Notes: generated by a model not told the origin, from the sequence alone. A stretch of 64,000 nt of DNA from Quercus robur (GCF_932294415.1 NC_065539.1:49247501-49311500); one strand, 5' to 3'. Numbered from the stretch's first letter, positions 1-12,421 are shown. A program made the numbers and translations.

Positions 1-3000
1 GGGGAAGATCATTGATCATTTTCTCCATTATGAATTCCTCCATGTTTACCATATTATTAGAATTCTCTGTCTCAACATCACTATCTTCATCAGCTATGCT
101 TCCCAAAAATGACCTAGAGGAAGGTAATCTTTGGGTTTGCCATGGTGCAAAATTAACAGTTCCAGGGAAGGTTGCCTCAATACTTTTCCCAGAAAGGCCA
201 CGACCACCAGATACAATTTTCCATTCAACAGAGTGCTCTGTAGTTGACACTGTTCCAATTGAAGGAGTCCCATCAAAGGACACAACCCTTCTTCTAGAAA
301 AAGGCATACTCACAGTACAGAACTCCATCGTAAGAGGAGACTTATAACCTTCCATAAGGCGTAACTTGAACAAAAACGCACCTTTATCCTCAGAGACCAT
401 TGACAATTGGTAAAATCCCTTAATGGGAGGTCCATGGCCACAACTAGCCTGATAACGTAGTAAAATAAAATTACCCAAAGGAGGTGAAAACATCACAGCC
501 TGCTTATCCGCACCATGTTCAGACACTTGAGCACAAGGATGAAATGATAAGACCTCGACATGAGCTGCGTTCAACCCTGTTAAGGGGAATGAGACATCAG
601 GCAATCCTTCTAATTCTGCTCGACAGTTTATTTGACCAGAAACTGATATATTATCCGGAATCTCATCTCGATCGTACATGGCAGCATGAACAGTCTCATG
701 AATTGTGAATAGCATTCTCTGCTTTCCTTTGTAAAGATATGGCTTCCATGCTGGTTGCTTAAGATCAGCTGGAGGCAGATCTAATGAAGAAAAGCCATTA
801 ACCTTGATAGCAGATATATTGGAATAGCTAAGGTCCAAAGGTGTACCTATTTATAAGATAAAGGACATAAGAAATTAACCTGAATTAGGTAAACACAAGT
901 TGACACACAGAAAATTATAACTAAGAAATCTGAGGTGAGAAATACCATAATAAAGAGTACCAACCAAAGGGCATTGAACTACTTATGAAAGTTCGAAGGG
1001 CATCTTTATCCAAAGGCCTTGAACCAATCTTTGGTGCATCCACTGCAACAGCTCCTGTTACAGCAGTACTTGAAGGGATGGAAGATGCAACTGGTGCGGC
1101 CACAGGTTTTGCCCGAGAGGAGATGCCAGATATCCCTATACTGCCAGTTAGTGAATCCAACAAACCTCCTACAGATGGAGATGCACTTACAAGCACCTCA
1201 GGTTCTACCACATCACCAGCAACTATGTCACCAATAGCATGTGCAACCATGAATGCCCTGTAAAATTAGAAACAAGAAACTGCTTATATACCACTTAGTT
1301 TGGTAAAAGCCAAGCATACCAAATTTGGGCTGCACCCCCTTTGGACTGTTTCTGCAAATCATTTACCCTTAAAAAAAATTGGTAAAAGCCAAGCATACCA
1401 GATTAATTTCAGAAAAAATATTCAAAACCATACACTCTCATGAGTAAACCCAAATTTTATAGGACATGTTTTCATAATTGAAAACGAAAAACAACAGATT
1501 TAGTGAAAGAAGAACCTAGAAGTGATAAAACAGAAGCTGAACGACCTCTCGTATGCACTCATTTCACCACGCATTCTAATGCTGCTTCACAAGTTAAACT
1601 CAAGAAGACCACGAATGGGAGGACTTTCCCAATAAATTCAAAATCAGTTTGAAGCTGAGGAGAATTAGCAAAAATATAATGTGAACTTCAAAATATTCGG
1701 GATGGGAGAATTGCAAGAGATTTTCTTCTAGTATGATATATTTTCCTGAACAACAATGCAAGTAACTTACCATACCCTGTGATGGACGGAAGATCAAGTA
1801 GGAGGGAAGATAAACTTTCATCTGCTCCAATGGCATTTCCACAATCAGATCTTTGACATAACCTTGCATATGCCTTCACATGCCTAGGCTCGACTAAAGG
1901 CAATACAAGAATGCAATAATTACCCTTTATGTGCAATATTAAAGGCCACAGCAGATTATTATCTCCTTCCTCTTCCTTGTTTATGTAAAGGCCTATAATG
2001 TGACGGGTAATTGGATCATCAACCCAGGAATCTGACCCTACAGATGATTGACTGACACGTACGCCAAACCCACGAGCAGATCCCTCCCTACATAGACAGA
2101 AAAAAATTAGTAGCAAATACCAATTTGAAAAGAGAGGACAGATATCAGAAAGGAACTTAACATTAAAAAAAAAAGACCCCTAAATCAAAATATGAACTAA
2201 CTTCAAATAAATTAACACAGGAAAGATAATAAAAAAAATCCAGAATCACAACTGTGAAAGACAATGAATAACAATGATAACTAATACATTCTCAACACAT
2301 AGCTTGCTCAATTCAACGCAACTGTATGATTTTATTCTTTTCCATTTTTTATTGGTAAGTTTACACATGCACGGTGGATTTTGAACCCACAACCTTACCT
2401 TCCACGGCTTCACCCCATTTCTTATCTTATTGGGTGAGGAATTATTTACCAATCAGTCTAAAATTATTAGCAAATTATAGCGAGTGCAGCTAAGGAAAAA
2501 AAAAGGGATGAAATTTTCAACTAACCTCCGCTTTCTCTCCACAAATGCAGCGGCTAATTCTGAATCCGAGGGGAATAATGAAAACACAGAATAACTAAGA
2601 CTATTCTCTGTAACTTTCTCATTCTCGCTCCTACAAGCCGTCCGCCACCGCTTCTCAACCACTGGAAACCTCCTAATATCACCAAAAAATAAATAAATAT
2701 TACTCAAAGCCACGTTTGGCTGCACTTGCAAATGTAAAATTAATTGGGCAAAATATAGATTTATTTTCTCAAATGTTGTGCATTAGGATCCCTAATTAAA
2801 TTCAAATGCATGACTACATTAAATCTATCTAATTATCCTTAGCAAAGATGCCAAGAGCCGTGCAGCTCAATTGGCATCCTTGGTGTTTCCAACAAAGACT
2901 TTTTAAGCTTAAGGTGTATTTCCATTTCTGGTTTCTTACAATCTGTAAGTTTTAGCTCTTGAGCTTTTTGGATTTGTTTCATCTCCATAGAGTTCATCAT

Positions 3001-3617
3001 CGTGAACATGATGTTGAATTCTTTCAATAAAAGTCCTATTATCTATCAAAAATAAACTACAAATTATCCATGGGAAAGATTACACTGTTCATATTGTATT
3101 GATCAACGCAACCATATGTGTGAATTAAATTGGAAACACCTAAGGGCTGTACCAATCCAAACTTCTTCTTCTTTTTTCCCCGAAACTAAATTTCGAATAT
3201 TCCGAAGTGTGAAAAGGCTAAATTAAACGCAAATTTTCACTACTGAAAACAAGAAAAGCATTTTACAAAAAAAGAAGAAAAAGGTCTAGATTCATTTTTT
3301 ATGTATATAAAAACGGCGATTCAACAACGAATTAGTCAGAATAAAAACCCTAAATGTGAAATGGACTCGGCAAGAAGAAGAGTCAAATCGATTAGTACAC
3401 AGCAAACGAAGAAGAAGAAGAAGAAGAAGAAACTGAGACATAATCATCGAATTGGAGAATGTGAAATAAACAAAGCTCAGTTAGGTATATAGAATGTGAA
3501 ACGACGGCGTATTCTTGAAGGGAGAAGAAGAGAAGGTTACCTGGAGAAAACGACGGCGTCGAGGCTGTTGAGGATCCAGATGGCTCTGATGCTGCAACCG
3601 CCGCCGCTGCCGGACAT
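1..3617 (-). CDS. AP5M: AP-5 complex subunit mu (partial, 3' end outside window)
   Basis: Medium (mu) subunit of the AP-5 adaptor complex, which acts in late-endosomal sorting in characterised eukaryotes. Five exons can be joined in one frame: 3617-3541, 2672-2526, 2087-1776, 1257-965 and 846 to the window edge, all with GT donors and AG acceptors; about 558 codons are visible. Exon 1 starts MSGSGGG and leads into the hydrophobic RAIWILNSLDAVVFSR segment typical of the longin-like N terminus. Exon 4 holds a Ser/Ala-rich linker and exon 5 the start of the mu homology domain (TPLDLSYSN onward). Exon 3 must end at 1776 (donor GTATGG) to keep frame with exon 4; the stronger-looking GTAAG five bases on breaks it. 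Plant orthologues are a little over 600 residues, so roughly the last 50 lie beyond base 1. No stop or frameshift seen. Identity from remembered family sequence, not a search. Confidence 0.88.
2338..2446 (-). mobile_element. Possible tRNA-derived SINE remnant in AP5M intron 2
   Basis: Read on the minus strand the stretch contains GTGGGTTCAAAATCCACC, close to an RNA polymerase III box B, preceded by a box-A-like GGTGAAGCCGTGGAAGG and followed by an A-rich tail. Target-site duplications were not found, so this is a tentative call. Confidence 0.3.
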
Positions 3618-4123
3618 GGTTTTCCGATGCGATGGGCGATGGAGACAAATACTAGAAGAGTGAGTTTGTGTTGAGAAAGTAAGGTGGTGGTGGCGAATTT
3701 GGATTGTTTGAGAAAGCGTATTCTTCGTTTTTTGATAATTATGTAACTAAACGATAACAACAGCTACCAGTACTACACACTCAGCCTCAGCTGCTGCTTC
3801 TTATCTTTGTTTGTTTGTTTGTTGGTGACGGCACGTTTTTCATCAGATGTTGACAGCTACCTGTAGTTCAGACTCCAGAGATATTCTTTTCTTTTTTGAC
3901 CTCTTTCGTACCTTGTTATAACTTCTATATTCATTCTCAAACAAAAAAAAAAAAAAAACCCTTCTAAATTGTAACTTGTAACCTTTTTTTTTTTTTTTTT
4001 TTACTCATGACATTTTTTTCACATAAATTTTGTCCTATTATATAAATGTGTATAAATCAAGCTCTTGAAAATGAAAAAAATGAACGCATCAAACTAAATC
4101 AATATGTAATTAAATATAAACAC
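3618..4123. promoter_or_regulatory. AP5M upstream region
   Basis: Upstream flank of AP5M, cut off from further sequence by the copia element at 4124. It holds an (GAA)n-like tract just inside intron 1 side (3409-3431, outside this span), a TTTG repeat near 3806-3822 and long A and T homopolymers (3943-3960, 3986-4003). No clear TATA box is seen. The retrotransposon sits about 0.5 kb from the start codon and could bring its LTR promoter or silencing near the gene. Confidence 0.4.
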
Positions 4124-4307
4124 TGTTAGTGTATAGCTTAGACTAGTTTAGCCCATTGGGCTTAGCCCAGTATACTGTACTTGTAGTTTACTCCTTTTAC
4201 TTGTACTGCACACATACCTAGCCTATATAAGGCTCTCTATTGTACATTATTTCATACAGATTAATATACAGACTATTCAGTCTTTCTCACACTTTATATT
4301 CTTAACA
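4124..4307 (+). repeat. 5' LTR of copia element
   Basis: Starts TGTTAGTGTATAGC and ends CTTAACA, with TG..CA ends. A TATA-like CTATATAAGG lies near 4223. It is identical to the copy at 9092-9275. Confidence 0.95.
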
Positions 4308-4320
4308 TGGTATCAGAGCC
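4308..4320 (+). other. Primer binding site (initiator Met-tRNA)
   Basis: TGGTATCAGAGCC directly abuts the 5' LTR; this is the standard plant Ty1/copia binding site complementary to the 3' end of initiator methionine tRNA. Confidence 0.93.
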
Positions 4321-4549
4321 AATCCTCTGACTTTCTGGTTCCTGTGGACATCTCCGGCGTTCTTCCGCTGCCCTCGCCTTCATCCAGTAGCCACTGTCAG
4401 AAGCGAGTCACCGCCGTCACGCCCACAGTCCCAGCAAATCTCGGATTTCAATGTTCTGCTCATCCAACTGTCAAAACAAAGGCATTGAGTGACAGAACAC
4501 ACAATCCCGAGCAAAACCCAACCAAGAACGGCCAGAAAACACTTCACAC

Positions 4550-4842
4550 GCGCCCCCACGCGCCGCCTGAAGTTTCTGCCTCACGAGCACGCGCTCCAAG
4601 CGCCGCCACGCGCCGTCAGTCTCACTCACGCGCCCCCACGCGCCAGACCGGACTTCCTCCACGCTCCCTCACGCGCTTACACGCGCCCACGCGCCAGCTC
4701 TGTTTCGCGATCTGCCACGTCAGCCCTAGTGTGACGTCACCCTGCCACGTCAGCACACGTCAGCCGTTGACTGGACCAGACTTGACCGTTGACTTTGACC
4801 GTGACCGTTGACCGTTGACTTTGACCGTTGACCAAGTCAAAA
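4550..4842 (+). promoter_or_regulatory. Untranslated leader with ACGCGC, ACGTCA and W-box clusters
   Basis: Between the primer binding site and gag the leader is GC-rich and unlike the AT-rich surroundings. It has many CACGCGCC repeats (4550-4690), a palindromic GTGACGTCAC at 4731-4740, three further ACGTCAGC sites, then eight TTGAC W-box cores between 4767 and 4832 plus one inverted copy at 4836. These match core sites for TGA/bZIP and WRKY factors. A regulatory role is inferred from motif density only. Confidence 0.5.
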
Positions 4843-4950
4843 TTTTTCAACAGGACCTGTCTTGCTCAGTTTTTCGCGTAGATTCTGATTTTGGGCTCCT
4901 TTTCTGCATTTGAGGTATCTAAATATCACTTTTTGGTCATTTTCTTCATT

Positions 4951-7900
4951 ATGGCTCAACAAAGTGAACGAGATATCATACGTCCTATCACCATCATGTT
5001 GGATGGTCCTACTAGCTATCATGCATGGTCTCAGAATATGACCGTCTTTCTCAAGGGTCGTAAACTGTGGAGATATGTGACTGGTTCAATTCCTAAGCCA
5101 GTACCAAACCCTAAGTCCAAAGCCACAGCTGCTGAAGAGTCTTCCAAGACTGCTGTTACAACAGATGATTATGAAGAACGTCTAGAAGAATGGGAGAGTA
5201 TTCAGAGTAAGATCTTATCTTGGTTTATCAATACCTCTATTCCCTCTATTCATAATCTTCTTCCTCGTCTTGAAACTGCTGAGGCTGCTTGGAAATTTTT
5301 GGCCGATCGTTATAACTGCACTAATGATTCAAGCTTGGAGTTTCACATTGAATCCAAGCTTTATCAAATGCGCCAAGAGATAGGTCAGTCTATTTCTGAT
5401 TTTTATTCTCAGACTTCTACTATGTGGGAACAACTCTCTGCTGCAGATCCTCCACTGGTGTGTTCTAAGGACATTGAGCTCTTTGTCAAATATCGGGATC
5501 GCCGTAGATTTATGCACTTCATGATGGGTTTACGTGAGGATTTTGAGCCTACTAGGGCTTCTCTACTTAGCCGATCTCCTACTCCTTCTCTTGATGCTGC
5601 AGTAAAGGAACTCATTTCTGAGGAGAATCGTCGGCCCACTTATCACATGACATCATCTGATCATGTCTTGGCTACACCCTCACCACAGCCTCCCATTGTT
5701 GCATTCACTGCTCCTCCGCGAATAAACTCCGGACGTCCCACCTCTCAGTCTTCCAAAGGTGCTCACTGCAAGTTTTGCCGTGCCAAAGGCCATGACATCT
5801 CTGTTTGTCGTAAGCTACAGAAATTTGTGCAAGAGCAGACTAAAACTTCTCTTCCTCAGGCAGCTGCTGTATGTCCTTCAGATCCATCGGTTCCTACAGG
5901 TCCATCTTTGGCTTCCTCACTTACTACGGCTGATATTGAGGCAGTTGTTCAACAGGTTTTATCCCGCACTTCCACTGCCCTTTCTGTCACCTCAGGTAAA
6001 CAACCTTGGTTTTTTGATACTGCATGTTGTAACCATATGACTCCTGATGAATCCCAATTTTCTGATAAGGCACCCTTAGAACATCCAATCACCATTTACA
6101 CTGCTGATGGAACTCCTATGCCTGTTAGTCATAAAGGAACAATCTCTTCTTCTTGTTTATCCCTTAGTGACACTTTTCATATTCCAAAGTTATCCCTCAA
6201 TTTGCTTTCTGTTGGTCAACTTTGCGAATTAGGCGTAGATCTTCTATTTACTAATCATGGTGTGGATGTGCAGGATCCCCGGACGGGTCAAGTGCTTGGG
6301 ACAGGCCGTAAGGTTGGTCGCATGTTTGAGGTTCATGACTTGAAGATTCCTTCACAAGTTGTTTCTACAGCTGCTACAACTGCCACCTCCTCACCTGATC
6401 TATGGCATGCTCGTCTTGGTCATCCATCCTTATCTCGTCTTCAATTGTTAGCTTCTCAAGGTCATTTAGGTTCAGTTCAGTTTTCAAAATTTGATTGTAC
6501 TTCTTGTCATTTTGGCAAACAAACAAAATTGCCATTTAATAAAAGTGACTCATTTTCTTCTGCTCCTTTTGATCTTATACATTCTGATATTTGGGGTCCT
6601 GCACCTGTTCCCACTGAGGGGGGATCTAAATATTTTGTCATATTTGTGGATGATTTTTCTCGGTATACTTGGATTTATCTGCTTCACCATAGGTCTGAAC
6701 TTGTGTCTATTTACCAAACATTTCATAAAATGATTGAAACACAGTTCAATTGCACCGTTAAAGTCTTTCGATCAGATAATGCTCAAGAATATAATGATAA
6801 ATCTTTCCTATCCTTTTTAGACAGACATGGTACTCTTCCTCAGCGGTCTTGTCCTTACACCTCTTAACAAAATGGTCGTGCAGAACGAAAACATCGTCAC
6901 ATTCTTGATGTTGTCCGCACCCTTCTCATTTCTGCCTCTCTTCCTGAGCGATTTTGGGGTGAGGCCGCACTCACTGCTGTGCACACTATTAATCGTATTC
7001 CTTCACCAACTACACACAACAAATCACCATTTGAGCTCCTCTATGGTCAAACTCCTGACTACTCCTCTCTTCGGGTTTTTGGTTGTGCTTGCTTTGTCTC
7101 TCTTCCTCCTCATGAACGAACAAAGCTCCAACCTCGTACTCGTCTCTGTTGTTTCCTTGGTTATGGTGTGTCTCAAAAAGGGTTTCGCTGCTATGATCCC
7201 ATTTCTCATCGCCTTCGTGTCTCCCGTCATGTTGAGTTTTGGGAACATCGTCCTTTCACGAGTCTTCAGCAGTTTCCTACATCTTCTTCCTCAGAGTCTC
7301 CCATTTTTACTGATCTTTTTCTCCCTCTCTATCCTGAACTTGTGGAGGATTCTTCAGCATCGACTGCCTCTCCAGACGACTCATCTCCGGTTCTGTCTCC
7401 GGCATATGACCCGCCTGTCTTGGATCTTGTGGCACCACCCTCTCCTGAGTCTCCTATTGTTCCTGAACTTCGTCGTTCCACTCGGGTAAGCATTCCTCCC
7501 CCTTATCTCACTGATTATCATTGCTCTTTTGCTCTTGCCACTCTCTATGAACCTCACACCTATCGTGAGGCTCATACTGACCCTCTTTGGCAGCAAGCTA
7601 TGAATGAAGAACTAGATGCCCTTCATAAGAATCACACGTGGGATATGGTTGATTTGCCTCCTGGTCAGTCTGTAGTAGGTTGTAGGTGGGTTTACAAGAT
7701 CAAGACCAAGGCTGATGGATCTGTTGAACGATACAAGGCTCGCCTAGTTGCCAAGGGCTTTACTCAGGAGTATGGTATTGATTATGAGGAAACATTTGCT
7801 CCTGTTGCTCGTCTTACATCTGTTAGATGTCTCATTGCTGTGGCTGCTGTTCGCCATTGGCCTCTTTATCAAATGGATGTGAAGAATGCTTTCCTCAATG

Positions 7901-9084
7901 GCGACCTCCATGAAGAAGTGTACATGCAACCACCCCTTGGCTATCCACACTCAGGCAATCAAGTTTGCCGCCTTCGCCGTGCTCTTTATGGCCTCAAGCA
8001 GGCTCCTCGAGCTTGGTTTGAAAAGTTTAGCTCAGTTGTTGCTCAGCAGGGTTTCACTTCGAGTCCTCATGACACTGCTCTCTTTGTTCGGAGATCCTCT
8101 GCTGGTATCACTCTTATTCTTCTTTATGTTGATGATATGATTATTACTGGAGATGATTCTGCAGGTATCCGCTCTCTTCAGAGCTTCCTTAGTCAGCATT
8201 TTGAGATGAAAGATTTGGGCACTCTCAGCTATTTTCTTGGGCTTGAGGTTACCTCATCCTCTGATGGATACTATCTTTCCCAGGCTAAATATGCTTCTGA
8301 TCTTCTCTCCAAAGCCGGTGTCACTGATAACAAAACTGTTTCCACTCCTTTGGAATACAATGCAAAGCTCACACCCTTGGACGGTGAACCTATATCCGAT
8401 GCTACTCGCTATCGTCAGTTGGTTGGCAGTTTGATCTATCTCACTGTTACTCGTCCGGATATTTCACATGCCGTGGGTATGGTTAGTAAGTTCATGGATG
8501 CACCTCGTTCTGTCCACTATGCTGCTGTTCTTCGGATTCTCCGATATGTCAAAGGCACACTTTATCATGGTCTGCATTACTCCTCTCGATCTTCTCTCGA
8601 GCTTCATGCTTATTCAGATGCTGACTGGGCAGGTGATCCGACTGATCGATGCTCTATCACAGGTTTCTGTTTCCTGTTAGGTACTTCTCTGGTCTCGTGG
8701 CGCAGCAAGAAGCAGGATGTGGTTTCCCGTTCTAGTACTGAGGCTGAGTATCGTGCCCTTGCCGACACCACTTGTGAGCTTGTTTGGCTTCGCTGGCTCT
8801 TGGCTGACATGGATGCTCCACAGCCCACTGCCACTCCTCTTTATTGTGACAATCGTAGTGCTATCTACATTGCTCATAATGATGTCTTCCATGAACGCAC
8901 TAAGCATATTGAGATCGACTGCCACATCACTCGCCAGCATCTTAAGAAAGGAAATCTCCAGTTATTCTCCATCTCCTCTGCTGACCAGCCTGCTGATATC
9001 TTTACCAAGACTCACCCGCCTGGTCGTCTTCGAGATCTTATATCCAAACTCCAGTTGGCTTCCTCCTTGCCACCTCGAGTTTGA
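4951..9084 (+). pseudogene. Copia gag-pol polyprotein with one premature stop
   Basis: Start chosen at 4951 (MAQQSERD), the first ATG that precedes conserved gag sequence; an upstream in-frame ATG at 4891 is possible. The frame spans 1,378 codons and is open except for a TAA at 6865-6867 (codon 639), where related elements have a Gln codon, so a single C-to-T change explains it. Domains in order: UBN2-type gag; zinc knuckle CKFCRAKGHDISVC near residue 273; protease with FDTACCNHM near 356; pre-integrase HARLGHPS near 486; integrase Asp 546 and Asp 609, with the catalytic Glu a few residues after the stop; reverse transcriptase YVDDMIITG near 1061; RNase H DADWAGDP near 1223. The stop removes the last integrase residue, RT and RNase H, so the copy should be non-autonomous unless read through. 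Stop TGA at 9082. Confidence 0.93.
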
Positions 9085-9091
9085 GGGGGGA
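9081..9091 (+). other. Polypurine tract
   Basis: TTGAGGGGGGA immediately precedes the 3' LTR and overlaps the polyprotein stop codon; expected site for plus-strand DNA priming. Confidence 0.85.
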
Positions 9092-9275
9092 TGTTAGTGT
9101 ATAGCTTAGACTAGTTTAGCCCATTGGGCTTAGCCCAGTATACTGTACTTGTAGTTTACTCCTTTTACTTGTACTGCACACATACCTAGCCTATATAAGG
9201 CTCTCTATTGTACATTATTTCATACAGATTAATATACAGACTATTCAGTCTTTCTCACACTTTATATTCTTAACA
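9092..9275 (+). repeat. 3' LTR of copia element
   Basis: 184 bp, the same length as the 5' LTR and identical to it on reading base by base. Confidence 0.95.
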
Positions 9276-10384
9276 ATCGCGTTAGTGGTAATGATTTCTT
9301 TTCAACATTTGATTTTTACACTATCATCTAAAAGAGAAATGTACATTTTAAATAATAAAATGAAATATAATAATAATAATAATAACAATGAAGAAGAAAA
9401 AGAAATTAACAATTTGCCTAGACATACCCCAAATCCTCACAGTTTCATCTTTACTCCTTGTATAGGAAATATACCTCTTTAAAAAAGAAAGAAAGAAGTG
9501 ATGAAGTGAGAAAAACAAATTGTGGGGATCAAAGGAATTGTGAAAATATACTTTTTTTTTTAATTGATGTGGAAATAGACTTGAAAAAGAGATAATAAAA
9601 AAAAAAGAAAAAAAAAGTGAGATTTGTAAAGAATTACAAAACAAAAATACACAAACTAACAAATTAATAATTTCAACAATATCAAAGGAAACAAACCTTT
9701 CTGAAATTTGAGATGGTGATCAAGTGAGTAAAAAATTGAGGCAATCCAAAAGTACGGGCAAAGAAACTAAAAAGATACATAAACATTTATGAGATATATC
9801 TAAATAGAGATAGTGTATACTAATTTTTAAGAAATAATATGTATCCAAATTTTAAAATTTAATAAACTGTTTAATTTAAAAACTTGTGACCATGTCGTTT
9901 TGGCAATTAGAAAAAAGAAGAGTACGTTTGTGAGGAAAAAAATAGTTTTATTTTTATTTTTTTAAAAGAAGAAGTTATATTAGTGCTTGATTTACAAACG
10001 TGTAAGAGAAATGTGGGAAAATATAATGATTACAACTTGCGGCCATTTCATTTTGCCAATCAAAAAAAAAAAAAAAAAAAATCTACATTTTGGGAGGAAG
10101 CAGTTTTATTTAAGAAAAAACTGTTTTTTTTAAAAAAAATTTAGCTAAAATTTAGGAGTTTTTAAATTAGTAATTTTACATGTCTAACTCTATTATATAA
10201 GTTTTACAAACAGATAAATTTGAGGGTATTTTAGGTATCTAAATTGTGGATACCAAATAGGGAAAACCTCTTAAATAATAGTATTGATAAACAAGTAAAT
10301 TATAGAGTATTTTAGGCATTCAAAATGAGAATTCCAAATCAAGGAAGTGCCAAATGGTAAGTATAGATATAAATATAAAAATAG
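9276..10384. other. AT-rich spacer, no gene seen
   Basis: About 1.1 kb of AT-rich DNA with an (AAT)n run near 9367-9385 and several A or T homopolymers. Short open frames here are low complexity. Nothing else recognised. Confidence 0.5.
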
Positions 10385-10768
10385 TGACAAATTTTAGCAA
10401 CAAAGTTGGTTGTAGCCTTAAGTTACAACCTTACTCAATATATTTTTATTAAAGGTAAATTTTAACAAATTTACCATTGAATTATATCTTCTTCTAATAT
10501 CCTCCATACTTGCAAAATTTCTATAAAATTAAAAATTAAAAATTATGTTATCAATAAATTGTTTAAACTACAATTTTTTTGCATAAAATATAAAGTTTAT
10601 AGATCATAAAGTAAATAATATCTGATTAATACAAAGTTTAACATATATATTAAGAGCGTAAAGAATGTGTAATTCAACAATTATATTTTCAAAATATTTA
10701 GTATTGTTTATTTTATTCAGTAAGGTTATAATCTAAAACTACAATCAGTTTTGTAGCTAACTTTGTCT
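10385..10768. mobile_element. MULE-type MITE
   Basis: Terminal inverted repeats TGACAAATTTTAGC and GCTAACTTTGTCT, 384 bp, no coding sequence. Flanking 9-mers taaaaatag and taaaaacaa agree at 7 of 9 positions. A relative at 42341-42735 has a perfect 9-bp duplication, and a truncated third copy lies at about 11030-11300. The 9-bp duplication points to the Mutator superfamily. Confidence 0.65.
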
Positions 10769-11728
10769 TAAAAACAATTATGAAAATTATTACGTACTTA
10801 ATTTTCATTAACTTATGGCTTGAATCACCAAAACCAGTTAGACCTTTGCCCATCAATAGATCTCGAGCTTCCTGAACTTCGTAGCTCATAAAATCGCTAA
10901 ACATGCTAATCATGTCAAGGATTTTTTGGTGTGGATGGAGGATGTTTTTTCACATCTCCTTGCTATTTTCCAAGTTGATTTGGCATTTGTTTAATGAAAT
11001 TACTGGATTGTTTCTCAAAAAAAAAAAAAAAAATTGGCTACAAACTTAGTTTTTATTATTATTATTGAATGTAAATTTTGATAAATCAACTATTGGATTA
11101 CATTTTTTTTTATATCCTTTATGTTTACAAAATTTCTAAAAAATCAAGTATCAATAATTATGTCATTCATCAATTGTTTAAATTGAAAGTTTTTGCAGTT
11201 TAAAATTATGCATAAAAAATAAATTTATAAATCATATAGTAAATATAACATTTGATTGATACAAAATTTGACATGCGTGTTAAGAGAGTTAAGAAACATA
11301 ATGGAATCAAGAGGCGTGAGATGTTTAAGTTTTACATTATGGAATCAAGTTTTATATTAAGTAAAATATCTTTGGATTGACTCTCGTGCATTGAAAATCT
11401 GTGGTGAATTTGTGTTTGTTGAATGCCTATAGAGATTTTTTTTTTTATCAAAATAAAAGAGAACGTAGAAGAAGCAAGAAGAGAAAATCGAGTGCGTCTG
11501 TTTAAATTTAAAAAAGGATAAAAGATGAAGAGGAAAATAGAGTGTGTTTATTTAAATTAAAATATATATATATATATATATATTTGATAAAAGATAAGGA
11601 GATTGTAAATTGCTGAGAACGTGGGTTTAGTGAGAGGTTTTAAATTGTGAAGTTTTATTTTACGAATTTGACCCCTTAATTGAAAACCTATAAGTGACTA
11701 GGGAGTAGATATTTTGGGATATCTAAGA
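10769..11728. other. AT-rich spacer with truncated MITE and (TA)n
   Basis: Holds a partial copy of the preceding MITE family (about 11030-11300), a long A run near 11018-11033 and a (TA)n microsatellite near 11562-11583. No gene seen. Confidence 0.5.
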
Positions 11729-12413
11729 TAGGGATGGCAATTTTTCCCCGCCCCGCTTAACCCGCCCTTCCCCGTTTCGCCCCGCACGGGTTTTCCCTCC
11801 CCGCAAAGGCGGTGGGGCGGGGATGGGGCAAGATTTTAGCCCCGCACCACAGGGCGGGGCGGGGATGGGTTTAGACTTTTTAGACCCACCCCACCCCGCC
11901 CCTCCCCATCCCCGCCCTGCCCCGCCCCGCCCCGCATTACTAAGAGTTATAATTGTAAATTTTTCATACCCTAAAACCCTACTATTTAAACAAACATATT
12001 AATATTAGCATATTTTATTCAACCCAATGTGATTCTTTGTCTTTATTTTGTTATGTGTTATACTATGAGATATTTATTTATTTTTTATGATTGTCTTGTT
12101 AAACACTTTGATAGATTATTCAATTTTTTCTAAAAATTGATTTAATTTGATGGGATAAATTTGTAATTTCAAGTATATTTTTATTAATGAAATAAGTTTC
12201 ATTAAAAAAACTGTACTAGTTGTAAGGCAAATTAACAAAAAGTAGAGTTTTACAGGGTGGGGCGGGGCTTCGCGGGGCCTCAAGGGGCGGAGATGGGGTG
12301 AGAAAGTATTCCCCGTCATGTGGGGCGGGGCGAGGATGGGGCAAGATAAAATCATGTGAGACGGGGACGAAGACCCCATCCTTCGGCCCCGCCCCGCCCC
12401 ATTGCCATCCCTA
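11729..12413. mobile_element. Non-autonomous hAT element with C/G-rich ends
   Basis: Terminal inverted repeats TAGGGATGGCAA and TTGCCATCCCTA bound a 685-bp element. The 8-bp target-site duplication atctaaga is perfect (11721-11728 and 12414-12421), which fits the hAT superfamily. Both subterminal regions are runs of CCCCGCC/GGGGCGG that can pair with each other; the centre is AT-rich. No transposase frame is present. Confidence 0.88.
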
Positions 12414-12421
12414 ATCTAAGA

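Larger units (their letters stand above)
4124..9275 (+). mobile_element. Ty1/copia LTR retrotransposon, near-intact
   Basis: Two 184-bp LTRs bound a 4.8-kb internal region with primer binding site, gag-pol polyprotein in the copia order (gag, protease, integrase, reverse transcriptase, RNase H) and a polypurine tract. The LTRs are identical by eye, which implies a recent insertion. Expected 5-bp target-site duplication is absent: aacac precedes the left LTR and atcgc follows the right. One in-frame stop breaks the polyprotein. Minus the stop the element looks structurally complete. Confidence 0.95.

Noticed and set aside
985..1263. Plus-strand frame of 92 codons
   Set aside because: Antisense of AP5M exon 4.
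4344..4811. 155-codon plus-strand open frame in the copia leader
   Set aside because: Pro/Arg/His-rich low complexity from CACGCGCC repeats, no domain, lies in the untranslated leader before gag; kept only as a regulatory cluster.
6827..7489. 220-codon frame overlapping integrase/RT region
   Set aside because: Alternative frame of the copia polyprotein, Leu/Phe-rich translation typical of a shifted coding frame.
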